A stretch of DNA of 6,976 nt from an uncultured Lachnospiraceae bacterium (GTDB taxonomy: Bacteria; Bacillota_A; Clostridia; Lachnospirales; Lachnospiraceae): the NCBI GenBank assembly GCA_949957035.1, contig CATLIP010000131.1:1-6976 (forward strand), given 5' to 3'. The notes beneath the pieces were generated by a model, which saw only the letters and a list, made by a program, of their open reading frames with translations, ran no database searches and was not told the origin of the DNA. A program made the translations under genes and the position numbers. Positions 1 to 6,583 of this stretch are shown piece by piece. Numbering within the stretch: the stretch's first letter is position 1; each line of letters begins with the position of its first letter.

Positions 1-1
1 C

Positions 2-1048
2 CAGGTCGCGTTGGATATGAAGCTTTATGTACGGGATGAAGTACATATACTCAACCAGCTTGTCAAAGAGCTTTTGCAGGCGATACTGGCGATCATGGAG
101 GAGCATGTGGATACATATATGCCGGGCTTCACCCATTTGCAGAAGGCGCAGCCGGTAACCCTTGCCCATCATATGGGGGCATATTTTGAGATGTTCGGCA
201 GAGACCATGAAAGACTTAAGGATATATATCGGAGGATGGATACCTGTCCCCTGGGATCCGGCGCTTTGGCAGGGACGACTTATCCGCTGGACAGAGCTTA
301 TACGGCAAGCCTGCTTGGGTTCGAGGGACCTACGAGGAACAGCATGGACGGAGTGTCTGATCGGGATTATCTCCTAGAGCTGCTGTCTGCACTGTCGATT
401 ATGATGATGCACTTAAGCCGGTTTTCCGAGGAGGTAATCATCTGGAATTCCGACGAATACCGGTTCGTGGAGATAGACGACGCCTACAGTACGGGCAGCA
501 GTATTATGCCCCAGAAGAAGAACCCGGATATTGCGGAGTTAGTCCGCGGCAAGACCGGACGGGTCTACGGGGCGCTTCAAGGACTTTTGGTGGCCATGAA
601 AGGAATCCCCCTTGCATATAACAAGGATATGCAGGAGGATAAGGAGTGGGCCTTTGACGCTATTGATACGGCAAAGGGATGTCTTGCGCTGTTTACCGGC
701 ATGCTGCGTACCATGCGGTTTCGGAAGGAACGGATGGAGGACAGTGCGAAGCATGGGTTTACCAATGCGACGGATGCCGCGGATTATCTGGTGAATCATG
801 GCGTGGCATTTCGAGACGCCCATGGGATTGTAGGCAGACTGGTGCTTCTGTGTATTGAGAAGGGCGTTGCGTTGGATGAACTGCCCTTAGAGGAATACCG
901 GACGATTTCACCGGTGTTTGAGGAGGACATCTATGAGGCAATCAGCATGGAGACCTGCGTCAATAAGCGGGTTACGGCAGGGGCGCCGGGAAAGGCCGCC
1001 ATGGAAGCGGAGATTGCCTTCTGCAGGAGATATCTTGGAGAATATTAG
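2..1048 (+). CDS. argH: Argininosuccinate lyase, 5'-truncated by the window edge
   Basis: Catalyses the last step of arginine synthesis, splitting argininosuccinate into arginine and fumarate; a cytosolic homotetramer of the fumarase/aspartase superfamily. The reading frame is open from base 2 (Q-V-A-L-D-M-K-L-Y), matching the family's internal NDQVA-D segment. The apparent TTG start at base 11 is therefore internal, and roughly 110 N-terminal residues of a usual ~460 lie outside the window. Counting from that TTG, the conserved GFTHLQKAQP block is at residues 39-48, with the substrate-binding/catalytic His at 42. The superfamily signature GSSIMPQKKNPD is at 162-173 (bases 494-529) and carries the catalytic Ser loop. 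The C-terminal helical domain is complete to the TAG stop. No frameshift is visible. An argG gene would be expected just upstream but cannot be seen. No terminator was recognised in the 82 bases before asd. Confidence 0.97.
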   Translation, partial: QVALDMKLYVRDEVHILNQLVKELLQAILAIMEEHVDTYMPGFTHLQKAQPVTLAHHMGAYFEMFGRDHERLKDIYRRMDTCPLGSGALAGTTYPLDRAYTASLLGFEGPTRNSMDGVSDRDYLLELLSALSIMMMHLSRFSEEVIIWNSDEYRFVEIDDAYSTGSSIMPQKKNPDIAELVRGKTGRVYGALQGLLVAMKGIPLAYNKDMQEDKEWAFDAIDTAKGCLALFTGMLRTMRFRKERMEDSAKHGFTNATDAADYLVNHGVAFRDAHGIVGRLVLLCIEKGVALDELPLEEYRTISPVFEEDIYEAISMETCVNKRVTAGAPGKAAMEAEIAFCRRYLGEY

Positions 1049-1074
1049 AAAAAACGGATTGCCCAACGATAGGA

Positions 1075-1106
1075 TTCATGCAGGCATCAGGAATGTAAGA
1101 TAGAAT
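1075..1106 (+). promoter_or_regulatory. Weak candidate promoter upstream of asd
   Basis: The 82-base argH-asd gap contains TAGAAT at 1101-1106 (five of six matches to a sigma-A -10 box) and an overlapping TAAGAT at 1096-1101. The only -35-like hexamer nearby is TTCATG at 1075-1080, a poor match, with spacings of 20 or 15 bases to the two -10 candidates. This could be an asd-specific promoter, or asd may simply be read through from argH, since no terminator is visible between them. Confidence 0.2.
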
Positions 1107-1130
1107 TTAGGATAAGAGGAGTGGAGAATC

Positions 1131-2216
1131 ATGGAACAGAAATTAAGGGTAGGTATCTTGGGAGCAACAGGAATGGTTGGACAGCGATTTATCTCACTGC
1201 TTGAAGACCATCCATGGTTTGAGGTTGTTACTGTGGCGGCAAGCGAGAGGTCTGCGAAAAAGAGCTATGAAGCGGCAGTTGGAGACCGTTGGAAGATGGA
1301 AACGCCGATGCCGGAAGCTGTCAAAGGACTTACCGTATTGAATGTCAATGAGGTAGAGAAGGTTGCGGCGACCGTTGATTTTGTGTTCAGTGCCGTAGAC
1401 ATGACAAAGGAGGAAATCCGGGCGATTGAAGAGGAGTATGCCAAGACAGAGACGCCGGTGGTGTCTAACAACAGCGCGCACCGCTGGACGCCGGATGTTC
1501 CGATGGTAGTACCAGAGATTAATTCTGAGCATTTTGAGATCATTGAGGCTCAGAGAAAGCGGCTTAAAACAACGCGTGGATTTATTGCGGTAAAACCGAA
1601 CTGCTCTATTCAAAGTTATGCGCCTTGTCTTGCAGCCTGGAAGGAATATGGCCCGAAGGAAGTGGTTGCCACGACTTATCAGGCAATTTCAGGTGCAGGC
1701 AAGACCTTTAAAGACTGGCCGGAGATGGAAGGAAACGTGATTCCATACATCGGGGGAGAGGAAGAAAAGAGCGAGCAGGAGCCTTTGCGTGTGTTGGGAC
1801 ATGTGGAAGAGGGACAGATTGTGAAAGCGGCTCTCCCGAAGATTACCTGTCAGTGTATTCGTGTTCCTGTACTTAACGGACATACGGCAGCAGTATTTAT
1901 TAATTTTGAGAAAAAGCCTATGAAAGAGCAGTTAATCGAGAAGCTTTTGAACTACAAGGGGTATCCGCAGGAGGCAGAGCTTCCAAGCGCTCCCAAACAG
2001 TTTATCCAATATTTGGAGGAGGATAACCGCCCGCAGGTAAAGCTGGATGTGGATTTTGAGAACGGGATGGGCGTCTCTGTCGGAAGACTTAGGGAGGATA
2101 CTGTCTATGACTATAAATTTATCGGTCTGTCCCACAATACGGTCCGCGGCGCGGCAGGCGGCGCAGTACTTTGCGCGGAAGCACTGACTGCGAAGGGGTA
2201 TATTAAGGCGAAGTGA
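1131..2216 (+). CDS. asd: Aspartate-semialdehyde dehydrogenase, archaeal/fungal-type subclass
   Basis: Reduces aspartyl-4-phosphate to aspartate semialdehyde with NADPH, the branch-point step towards lysine/diaminopimelate, threonine, methionine and isoleucine; a cytosolic enzyme. The 361-residue length is normal. The N-terminal Rossmann fold shows GATGMVGQRF at residues 11-20. The catalytic Cys is C158 in KPNCS, followed by Q184 in the TTYQAISGAG segment. The catalytic His is H251 in NGHTAAV. The segment from about 201, with an IPYIGGEEEK motif, matches the archaeal/fungal subclass (Methanocaldococcus-like) rather than the E. coli or Streptococcus subclass. The ATG start is well supported: AGAGGAG at 1115-1121 sits 9 bases upstream, and the nucleotide-binding motif begins a few residues in. 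The gene follows argH by 82 bases and is closed by an intrinsic terminator. No dap or lysC gene lies beside it here. Confidence 0.96.
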   Translation: MEQKLRVGILGATGMVGQRFISLLEDHPWFEVVTVAASERSAKKSYEAAVGDRWKMETPMPEAVKGLTVLNVNEVEKVAATVDFVFSAVDMTKEEIRAIEEEYAKTETPVVSNNSAHRWTPDVPMVVPEINSEHFEIIEAQRKRLKTTRGFIAVKPNCSIQSYAPCLAAWKEYGPKEVVATTYQAISGAGKTFKDWPEMEGNVIPYIGGEEEKSEQEPLRVLGHVEEGQIVKAALPKITCQCIRVPVLNGHTAAVFINFEKKPMKEQLIEKLLNYKGYPQEAELPSAPKQFIQYLEEDNRPQVKLDVDFENGMGVSVGRLREDTVYDYKFIGLSHNTVRGAAGGAVLCAEALTAKGYIKAK

Positions 2217-2233
2217 ATCAGATAAGCATAAAG

Positions 2234-2271
2234 GCTGCCGGGAAGTCAATGGAATTTCCTGACAGCTTTTT
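2234..2271 (+). terminator. Rho-independent terminator after asd
   Basis: An 11-base arm GCTGCCGGGAA (2234-2244) pairs with TTCCTGACAGC (2256-2266) across an 11-base loop, with one C-A mismatch and one G-T wobble. It is followed at once by TTTTT (2267-2271) and a further T-rich stretch to about 2290. It lies 17 bases past the asd stop and separates asd from the ppk transcription unit. Confidence 0.88.
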
Positions 2272-2292
2272 CGTTTATTTTTACTTTTCTTT

Positions 2293-2304
2293 CCTGTGTA
2301 CAGG
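2293..2304. repeat. Short perfect palindrome in the ppk promoter region, possible operator
   Basis: CCTGT-GT-ACAGG is an inverted repeat with two perfect 5-base arms and a 2-base centre. It ends one base before the extended -10 element of the putative ppk promoter, so a protein bound there would cover the -35/-10 spacer. It is too small and lacks a T-run, so it is not a terminator. I do not recognise it as the site of a known regulator, and a chance occurrence is possible. Confidence 0.35.
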
Positions 2305-2313
2305 TGGTAAAAT
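2305..2313 (+). promoter_or_regulatory. Extended -10 promoter element for ppk-topB unit
   Basis: TGGTAAAAT fits the extended -10 form TGnTATAAT (one mismatch in the hexamer). No good -35 box is found 16-18 bases upstream, where the sequence is a T/C-rich tract (about 2285-2290); a weak -35 is common with extended -10 promoters. Transcription would start near 2320, leaving a leader of about 30 bases before the ppk ATG. Its position directly after the asd terminator supports the call. Confidence 0.55.
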
Positions 2314-2348
2314 AAGACTATGAAAGCAAAGAACGCGAGGTAGCAGAT

Positions 2349-4472
2349 ATGGATAAAGAGATACTAAACTATACTCAGAATCGAGAGTTATCATGGCTGA
2401 AATTTAACAAAAGAGTGCTTGAGGAAGCGCAGGATCCAAGTGTTCCGCTCCTGGAGCGTATGAAGTTTGTCGCAATCTTCAGCAGCAATCTGGATGAATT
2501 TTTTATGATACGTGTGGGAAGCCTGTTCGATATGGCGCACACAGATGCGAACAGACAGGACAGCCGTTCCGGAATGACTCCGAAGGAGCAGTTAGACAAG
2601 ATTTTTGAGGCTGTGGCGCCCCTTTATAAGGAGCGGGACAAGGCGTATGCAGAGATTAAGAAGCAGCTTAGTCCTTATGGAATCTGCGGGCTGAATTTTA
2701 AGGAGCTGGAACAGAATGAGAAGAAATATGTGAAGAAATATTTCAAAGACCAGATTCTTCCCATCCTTTCCCCGCAGATTGTAGACGCAAACCATCCATT
2801 TCCGCATTTGCTCAATAAAGAAGTCTATGTGACGGCCAATTTAAAGTTTAAAGAGAAGCAAAATTCAAAGTCCATGATGGGACTTGTGCCGATTCCGCAG
2901 TTTGTGTCAGACGTCTTGTATCTTCCCGGTCATGATATCCGCTACATCCGCATGGAGAAGGTCATTTTAGAGCACTTAGACCTTGTGTTTTCCAAATACG
3001 AGGTTTCGGACGCCAATTATATTTGCGTGACAAGGAATGCGGATATTGCGCCGGACGACGAGGCGCTGGACGTCAGCGATGATTTCCGTTACCTGATGAA
3101 AGAGACGTTACATAAGAGGCGCCGGATGGCTGTGGTTCGGCTGGAAGCCGCGGAGAAGATGAAGCCGGATACGGAAAGCTACTTCTGTGAGAAGTTTAAC
3201 ATTGAGCCGCACCAGATTTTCCGTACGAAGATTCCGATGAAGCTGGCGTTTATCTTCGCGATCAGCGACAAGCTGCCGGAATCTATGAAACGCTCCCTGA
3301 TTTACCAGCCGTTCACGCCCCAGAATTCAGCCCATGTGTTGGAAGGTAATGTGATGCGTCAGGTCAAGAAGCGGGATGTCCTGCTGTATTATCCTTACGA
3401 GAGTATGAACCCGTTTCTCAAGATGATTAAGGAGGCTTCGGCGGATCCGAATGTGATGACCATCAAGATTACCATCTATCGTCTTGCGAAAAAGGCGCGG
3501 CTGGTGGAGTATCTTTGCGCGGCGGCAGAGAACGGAAAGGATGTTACCGTATTGATTGAGCTTCGGGCCAGATTCGACGAGCAGAATAATATTGACTGGT
3601 CCGAGCGTATGGAAGAAGCAGGATGCCGTGTAATCTATGGGTTTGAATCCTACAAGGTTCATTCTAAGATTTGCCTGATTACTTACCGTAACCGGAACGA
3701 AATCCAGTATATTACCCAGATTGGAACCGGCAATTACAATGAGAAGACGGCAGCCATGTACACAGATCTGTCGCTCATGACTGCGAATCAGGCTATCGGG
3801 AAGGATGCCGCGGAGTTCTTCAAGAATATGTCCATCGGGAATCTGGACGGGACCTATGAGCATCTGATTGTGGCGCCTACCAGTCTGAAACAGAAGGTAC
3901 TGTACCTGATGGACGAGGAGATTAAGAAAGGAAGCGGCGGACGTGTGATTATGAAGATGAATTCCCTGACGGATGTGGACTATATCAGTAAGGTCTGTGA
4001 GGCTTCCAAGGCAGGCGTGCGTGTGGATTTGATTGTGCGTGGAATCTGCTGTATCCTTCCCGGAGTGCCGGGGTATACGGAGAATGTCCGGGTGATGAGT
4101 ATCGTGGGGAGATATCTGGAGCATGCCCGTATTTTCAGCTTTGGCGTGGGAGCAGAGCAGAAGGTTTATATCGGTTCGGCGGATATGATGACCAGGAATA
4201 CAGAGAAGCGTGTAGAGGTCGCATGCCCGATTTTGGATGACAGCATCCGCCGTCAAGTTAACCACTATCTGAAAGTCATGCTCAGCGACAATGTGAAGGC
4301 GCGGGTGCTGCTTAGCGACGGTTCCTATGTAAAGAAGAAGGCTTCCGAGCCGCCAGTTGACTCTCAGGCGGCATTTATGGAGGAGGCAATCCATGCGAAG
4401 CGGGAGACTCCTAAGGAGGAGAGGAATATTCGCGAGTGGATTAAGGAATTGGTGGGAAATATAAGAAAGTAA
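2349..4472 (+). CDS. ppk: Polyphosphate kinase 1
   Basis: Reversibly transfers the gamma phosphate of ATP to a growing inorganic polyphosphate chain; usually a membrane-associated oligomer. The 707 residues are close to the usual ~690. The N-terminal domain opens with NRELSWLKFNKRVLEEA (11-27) and SSNLDEFFMIRVG (45-57), which fix the start. GAGGT at 2337-2341, 7 bases before the ATG, acts as ribosome binding site. The head domain follows (about 110-320), then two phospholipase-D-like catalytic domains. The autophosphorylated His is H438 in KVHSK (E. coli H435). R378 in IYRLA and R408 in RARFDE match the phosphate/Mg-binding arginines R375 and R405. H592 in GRYLEHAR matches E. coli H592. The position of E. 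coli H454, just before GTGNYNEKTA, is Q457 here. A charged tail of about 50 residues follows the last domain. topB begins 15 bases after the stop, suggesting one transcript. Confidence 0.97.
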   Translation: MDKEILNYTQNRELSWLKFNKRVLEEAQDPSVPLLERMKFVAIFSSNLDEFFMIRVGSLFDMAHTDANRQDSRSGMTPKEQLDKIFEAVAPLYKERDKAYAEIKKQLSPYGICGLNFKELEQNEKKYVKKYFKDQILPILSPQIVDANHPFPHLLNKEVYVTANLKFKEKQNSKSMMGLVPIPQFVSDVLYLPGHDIRYIRMEKVILEHLDLVFSKYEVSDANYICVTRNADIAPDDEALDVSDDFRYLMKETLHKRRRMAVVRLEAAEKMKPDTESYFCEKFNIEPHQIFRTKIPMKLAFIFAISDKLPESMKRSLIYQPFTPQNSAHVLEGNVMRQVKKRDVLLYYPYESMNPFLKMIKEASADPNVMTIKITIYRLAKKARLVEYLCAAAENGKDVTVLIELRARFDEQNNIDWSERMEEAGCRVIYGFESYKVHSKICLITYRNRNEIQYITQIGTGNYNEKTAAMYTDLSLMTANQAIGKDAAEFFKNMSIGNLDGTYEHLIVAPTSLKQKVLYLMDEEIKKGSGGRVIMKMNSLTDVDYISKVCEASKAGVRVDLIVRGICCILPGVPGYTENVRVMSIVGRYLEHARIFSFGVGAEQKVYIGSADMMTRNTEKRVEVACPILDDSIRRQVNHYLKVMLSDNVKARVLLSDGSYVKKKASEPPVDSQAAFMEEAIHAKRETPKEERNIREWIKELVGNIRK

Positions 4473-4487
4473 AGGTATATCATTCAT

Positions 4488-6557
4488 ATGGGGAAATCAC
4501 TTTATATTGCGGAGAAGCCAAGCGTTGCGCAGGAATTTGCCAAGGCGCTGAAGATGAATGCAAGGAGAGGGGACGGATATCTGGAGTCCGAGGAGGCGGT
4601 CGTGACCTGGTGCGTGGGGCATCTGGTGACGATGAGTTATCCGGAGGTGTATGACCCTAGCCTTAAAAGGTGGAGCCTGGAGACGCTGCCTTTTATACCG
4701 CGGGAGTTCAAGTATGAAGTGATTCCGGCGGTCGCAAAGCAGTTCGGGATTGTTTCGGGGCTTCTGAACCGGAAGGACGTGGAGCGGATTTATGTGTGTA
4801 CGGACTCCGGGCGGGAGGGAGAATATATCTACCGGCTGGTGGAGCAGCAGGCGAATGTGAAGGGAAAGGAACGCCGCAGGGTGTGGATTGATTCCCAGAC
4901 GGAGGATGAGATTTTGCGGGGAATCCGGGAGGCGAAGGATTTGAAAGAATACGATAATCTCTCGGCATCGGCGTATCTTCGGGCAAAGGAAGATTATCTG
5001 ATGGGAATCAATTTCTCCCGGCTTTTGACGTTAAAATATGGGAACAGCATTGCTAATTATCTGAAAACAGACCGTTCTGTGATTTCAGTGGGCAGGGTGA
5101 TGACCTGTGTGCTCGGAATGGTGGTCCGGCGGGAGCGGGAAATCCGGGAATTTGTGGAGACGCCCTTTTACCGGGTGGTCAGCGTAAACGGGGAACCGGG
5201 GGAGACGTTCGAGGGAGAGTGGCGTGCAGTCAAAGGCTCCCGGTGGTTTGAATCCTTTGACCTCTATAAGGAAAATGGATTCAAGGAGCGCAAGAAGGCG
5301 GAGGAGTTGGTCGCTTATTTGAGCGAGGATGAGCCGCTTAGCTGCCAGATCGTCTCGATTGAGAAGAAGAAGGAGAAGAAGAACCCGCCCTTGCTGTTCA
5401 ATCTTGCAGAATTGCAGAATGAATGCTCGAAGCGGTTTAAGATCAGTCCGGACGAGACGCTGCGCATCGTGCAGGAGATGTATGAGAAGAAGCTGGTGAC
5501 GTATCCGAGGACGGATGCCAGGGTGCTGTCTACGGCTGTGGCGAAGGAGATCAACAAGAACCTGAACGGACTGATGAAATACGAACCGGCTGTGCCGTTC
5601 CTCAAGGATATTGTTGGTTTCGGGAGCCATAAGGGGCTTGAGAAGACCCGGTATGTCAATGATAAGCAGATTACGGATCACTATGCGATTATTCCTACGG
5701 GGCAGGGATTGAATGTGTTAAATTCCTTGCCATATCTGTCGAGGAAGGTGTATGATGTGATTGTCAGGCGGTTCTTGAGCATTTTTTATCCTCCGGCGGT
5801 GTACCAGAAGATTCAGATTGTCACGAGGATGAAAGAAGAGTCTTTCTTTGCAAGTTTCAAGGTGCTTGCAGAAGAAGGATATCTCAAGGTGGCAGGTATC
5901 CCCGGACAGAAGAAGGAGACGGCAGGGGATACAGGAAACAAGGAAAATCAGGAAAGAAGTTCCCGGAAGGAGGAAGAGGGCCAAGAAAACGGGACGGAGG
6001 GGAGTACCGACGCCGCGTTTTTCAAAAAGATACAGGCGCTTAAAAAGGGTATGGTTCTTCCGGTGCAGTCTCTTGAAATCAAAGAGGGCAAGACTTCCCC
6101 GCCTAAGCGGTATAATTCCGGTTCTATGATTCTTGCAATGGAGAATGCCGGACAGTTGATTGAGGATGAAGAGCTGCGGGCACAGATTAAGGGCAGCGGA
6201 ATCGGAACCAGCGCTACCAGAGGTGAGATTTTGAAGAAGCTGTTTCATATCGAGTATCTGGCGCTGAATCAGAAGACTCAGATTGTCACGCCGACCCTGC
6301 TTGGTGAAATGATTTTTGACGTGGTGGAACATTCGATTAAGTCGCTTTTAAACCCGGAGCTGACGGCAAGCTGGGAGAAGGGGCTTACCTATGTTGCGGA
6401 TGGAGAGATTACGCCGGACGAATATATGCAGAAGCTCAGCCATTTTATTGCAAGCAGGACGGAAGGGGTGAAGGGACTGTGTAACCAGAGCCAGCTTCGG
6501 GCGTGCTATGACAAGGCGGCAGAGTCGTACCGGAAACCGGGGAAGGAGAAGAAATAG
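4488..6557 (+). CDS. topB: DNA topoisomerase III (type IA), without C-terminal zinc fingers
   Basis: A type IA enzyme that cuts one DNA strand through a 5'-phosphotyrosine, passes another strand and reseals; used in decatenation and recombination intermediates. The 689 residues begin directly with the Toprim domain: LYIAEKPSVAQ (5-15, acidic E9) and VCTDSGREGEYIY (103-115, with D106, E110 and E112). Domain II/IV carries SVGRVMTCVLG (200-210). The active-site Tyr is Y339 in KLVTYPRTDAR (335-345). The late motif GSGIGTSATRGEI is at 569-581. Residues about 472-508 form a low-complexity linker rich in Lys, Glu, Gly and Asn. The protein ends near 689 with no Cys-rich zinc motifs, unlike the longer Bacillus TopB. 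The start is fixed by the Toprim motif, but the only ribosome-binding-like sequence is AAAGG at 4471-4475, 12 bases away and overlapping the ppk stop, which suggests coupling to ppk. It ends in two tandem TAG stops. Confidence 0.93.
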   Translation: MGKSLYIAEKPSVAQEFAKALKMNARRGDGYLESEEAVVTWCVGHLVTMSYPEVYDPSLKRWSLETLPFIPREFKYEVIPAVAKQFGIVSGLLNRKDVERIYVCTDSGREGEYIYRLVEQQANVKGKERRRVWIDSQTEDEILRGIREAKDLKEYDNLSASAYLRAKEDYLMGINFSRLLTLKYGNSIANYLKTDRSVISVGRVMTCVLGMVVRREREIREFVETPFYRVVSVNGEPGETFEGEWRAVKGSRWFESFDLYKENGFKERKKAEELVAYLSEDEPLSCQIVSIEKKKEKKNPPLLFNLAELQNECSKRFKISPDETLRIVQEMYEKKLVTYPRTDARVLSTAVAKEINKNLNGLMKYEPAVPFLKDIVGFGSHKGLEKTRYVNDKQITDHYAIIPTGQGLNVLNSLPYLSRKVYDVIVRRFLSIFYPPAVYQKIQIVTRMKEESFFASFKVLAEEGYLKVAGIPGQKKETAGDTGNKENQERSSRKEEEGQENGTEGSTDAAFFKKIQALKKGMVLPVQSLEIKEGKTSPPKRYNSGSMILAMENAGQLIEDEELRAQIKGSGIGTSATRGEILKKLFHIEYLALNQKTQIVTPTLLGEMIFDVVEHSIKSLLNPELTASWEKGLTYVADGEITPDEYMQKLSHFIASRTEGVKGLCNQSQLRACYDKAAESYRKPGKEKK

Positions 6558-6583
6558 TAGAAAAAGAAAGGAAGACAGGCAGA

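Noticed and set aside
11..13. TTG at base 11 as the start of argH.
   Set aside because: The frame is open upstream to the window edge and the residues before it (QVA) match the conserved internal segment of the lyase, so the true start is outside the window.
1194..1613. A 139-codon minus-strand open frame antisense to asd.
   Set aside because: Fully inside asd, including the region of its catalytic Cys; Arg/Leu/His-rich composition typical of an antisense shadow.
2320..2343. A 7-codon micro-ORF just before ppk (ATG at 2320, TAG at 2341-2343), possible leader peptide.
   Set aside because: Its ATG falls at the predicted transcription start, leaving no room for a ribosome binding site, and its codons show no attenuator-like pattern.
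3327..4487. A 386-codon open frame on the minus strand, antisense to the second half of ppk.
   Set aside because: It lies wholly inside the catalytic part of a strongly conserved gene. Its product is rich in His, Leu, Arg and Ile with no recognisable domain, as expected from the complement of a codon-biased gene, and I saw no ribosome binding site supporting it.
4794..4823. TopB Toprim motif reads TDSGREGE, with Gly in place of the second Asp of the DxDxE motif.
   Set aside because: From memory Bacillus subtilis TopB also has TDAGREGE, so this is a usual Firmicute variant, not a sign of inactivation.
5085..5681. A 198-codon minus-strand open frame antisense to topB.
   Set aside because: Complement shadow of the conserved topB core; low-complexity Leu/Arg/His product with no motif.
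6018..6033. T-run followed by A-run in topB (TTTTTCAAAAAG) as a programmed frameshift site.
   Set aside because: The bases are not in the phase needed for a standard -1 slippery heptamer, and the conserved topB frame continues past it to the end.
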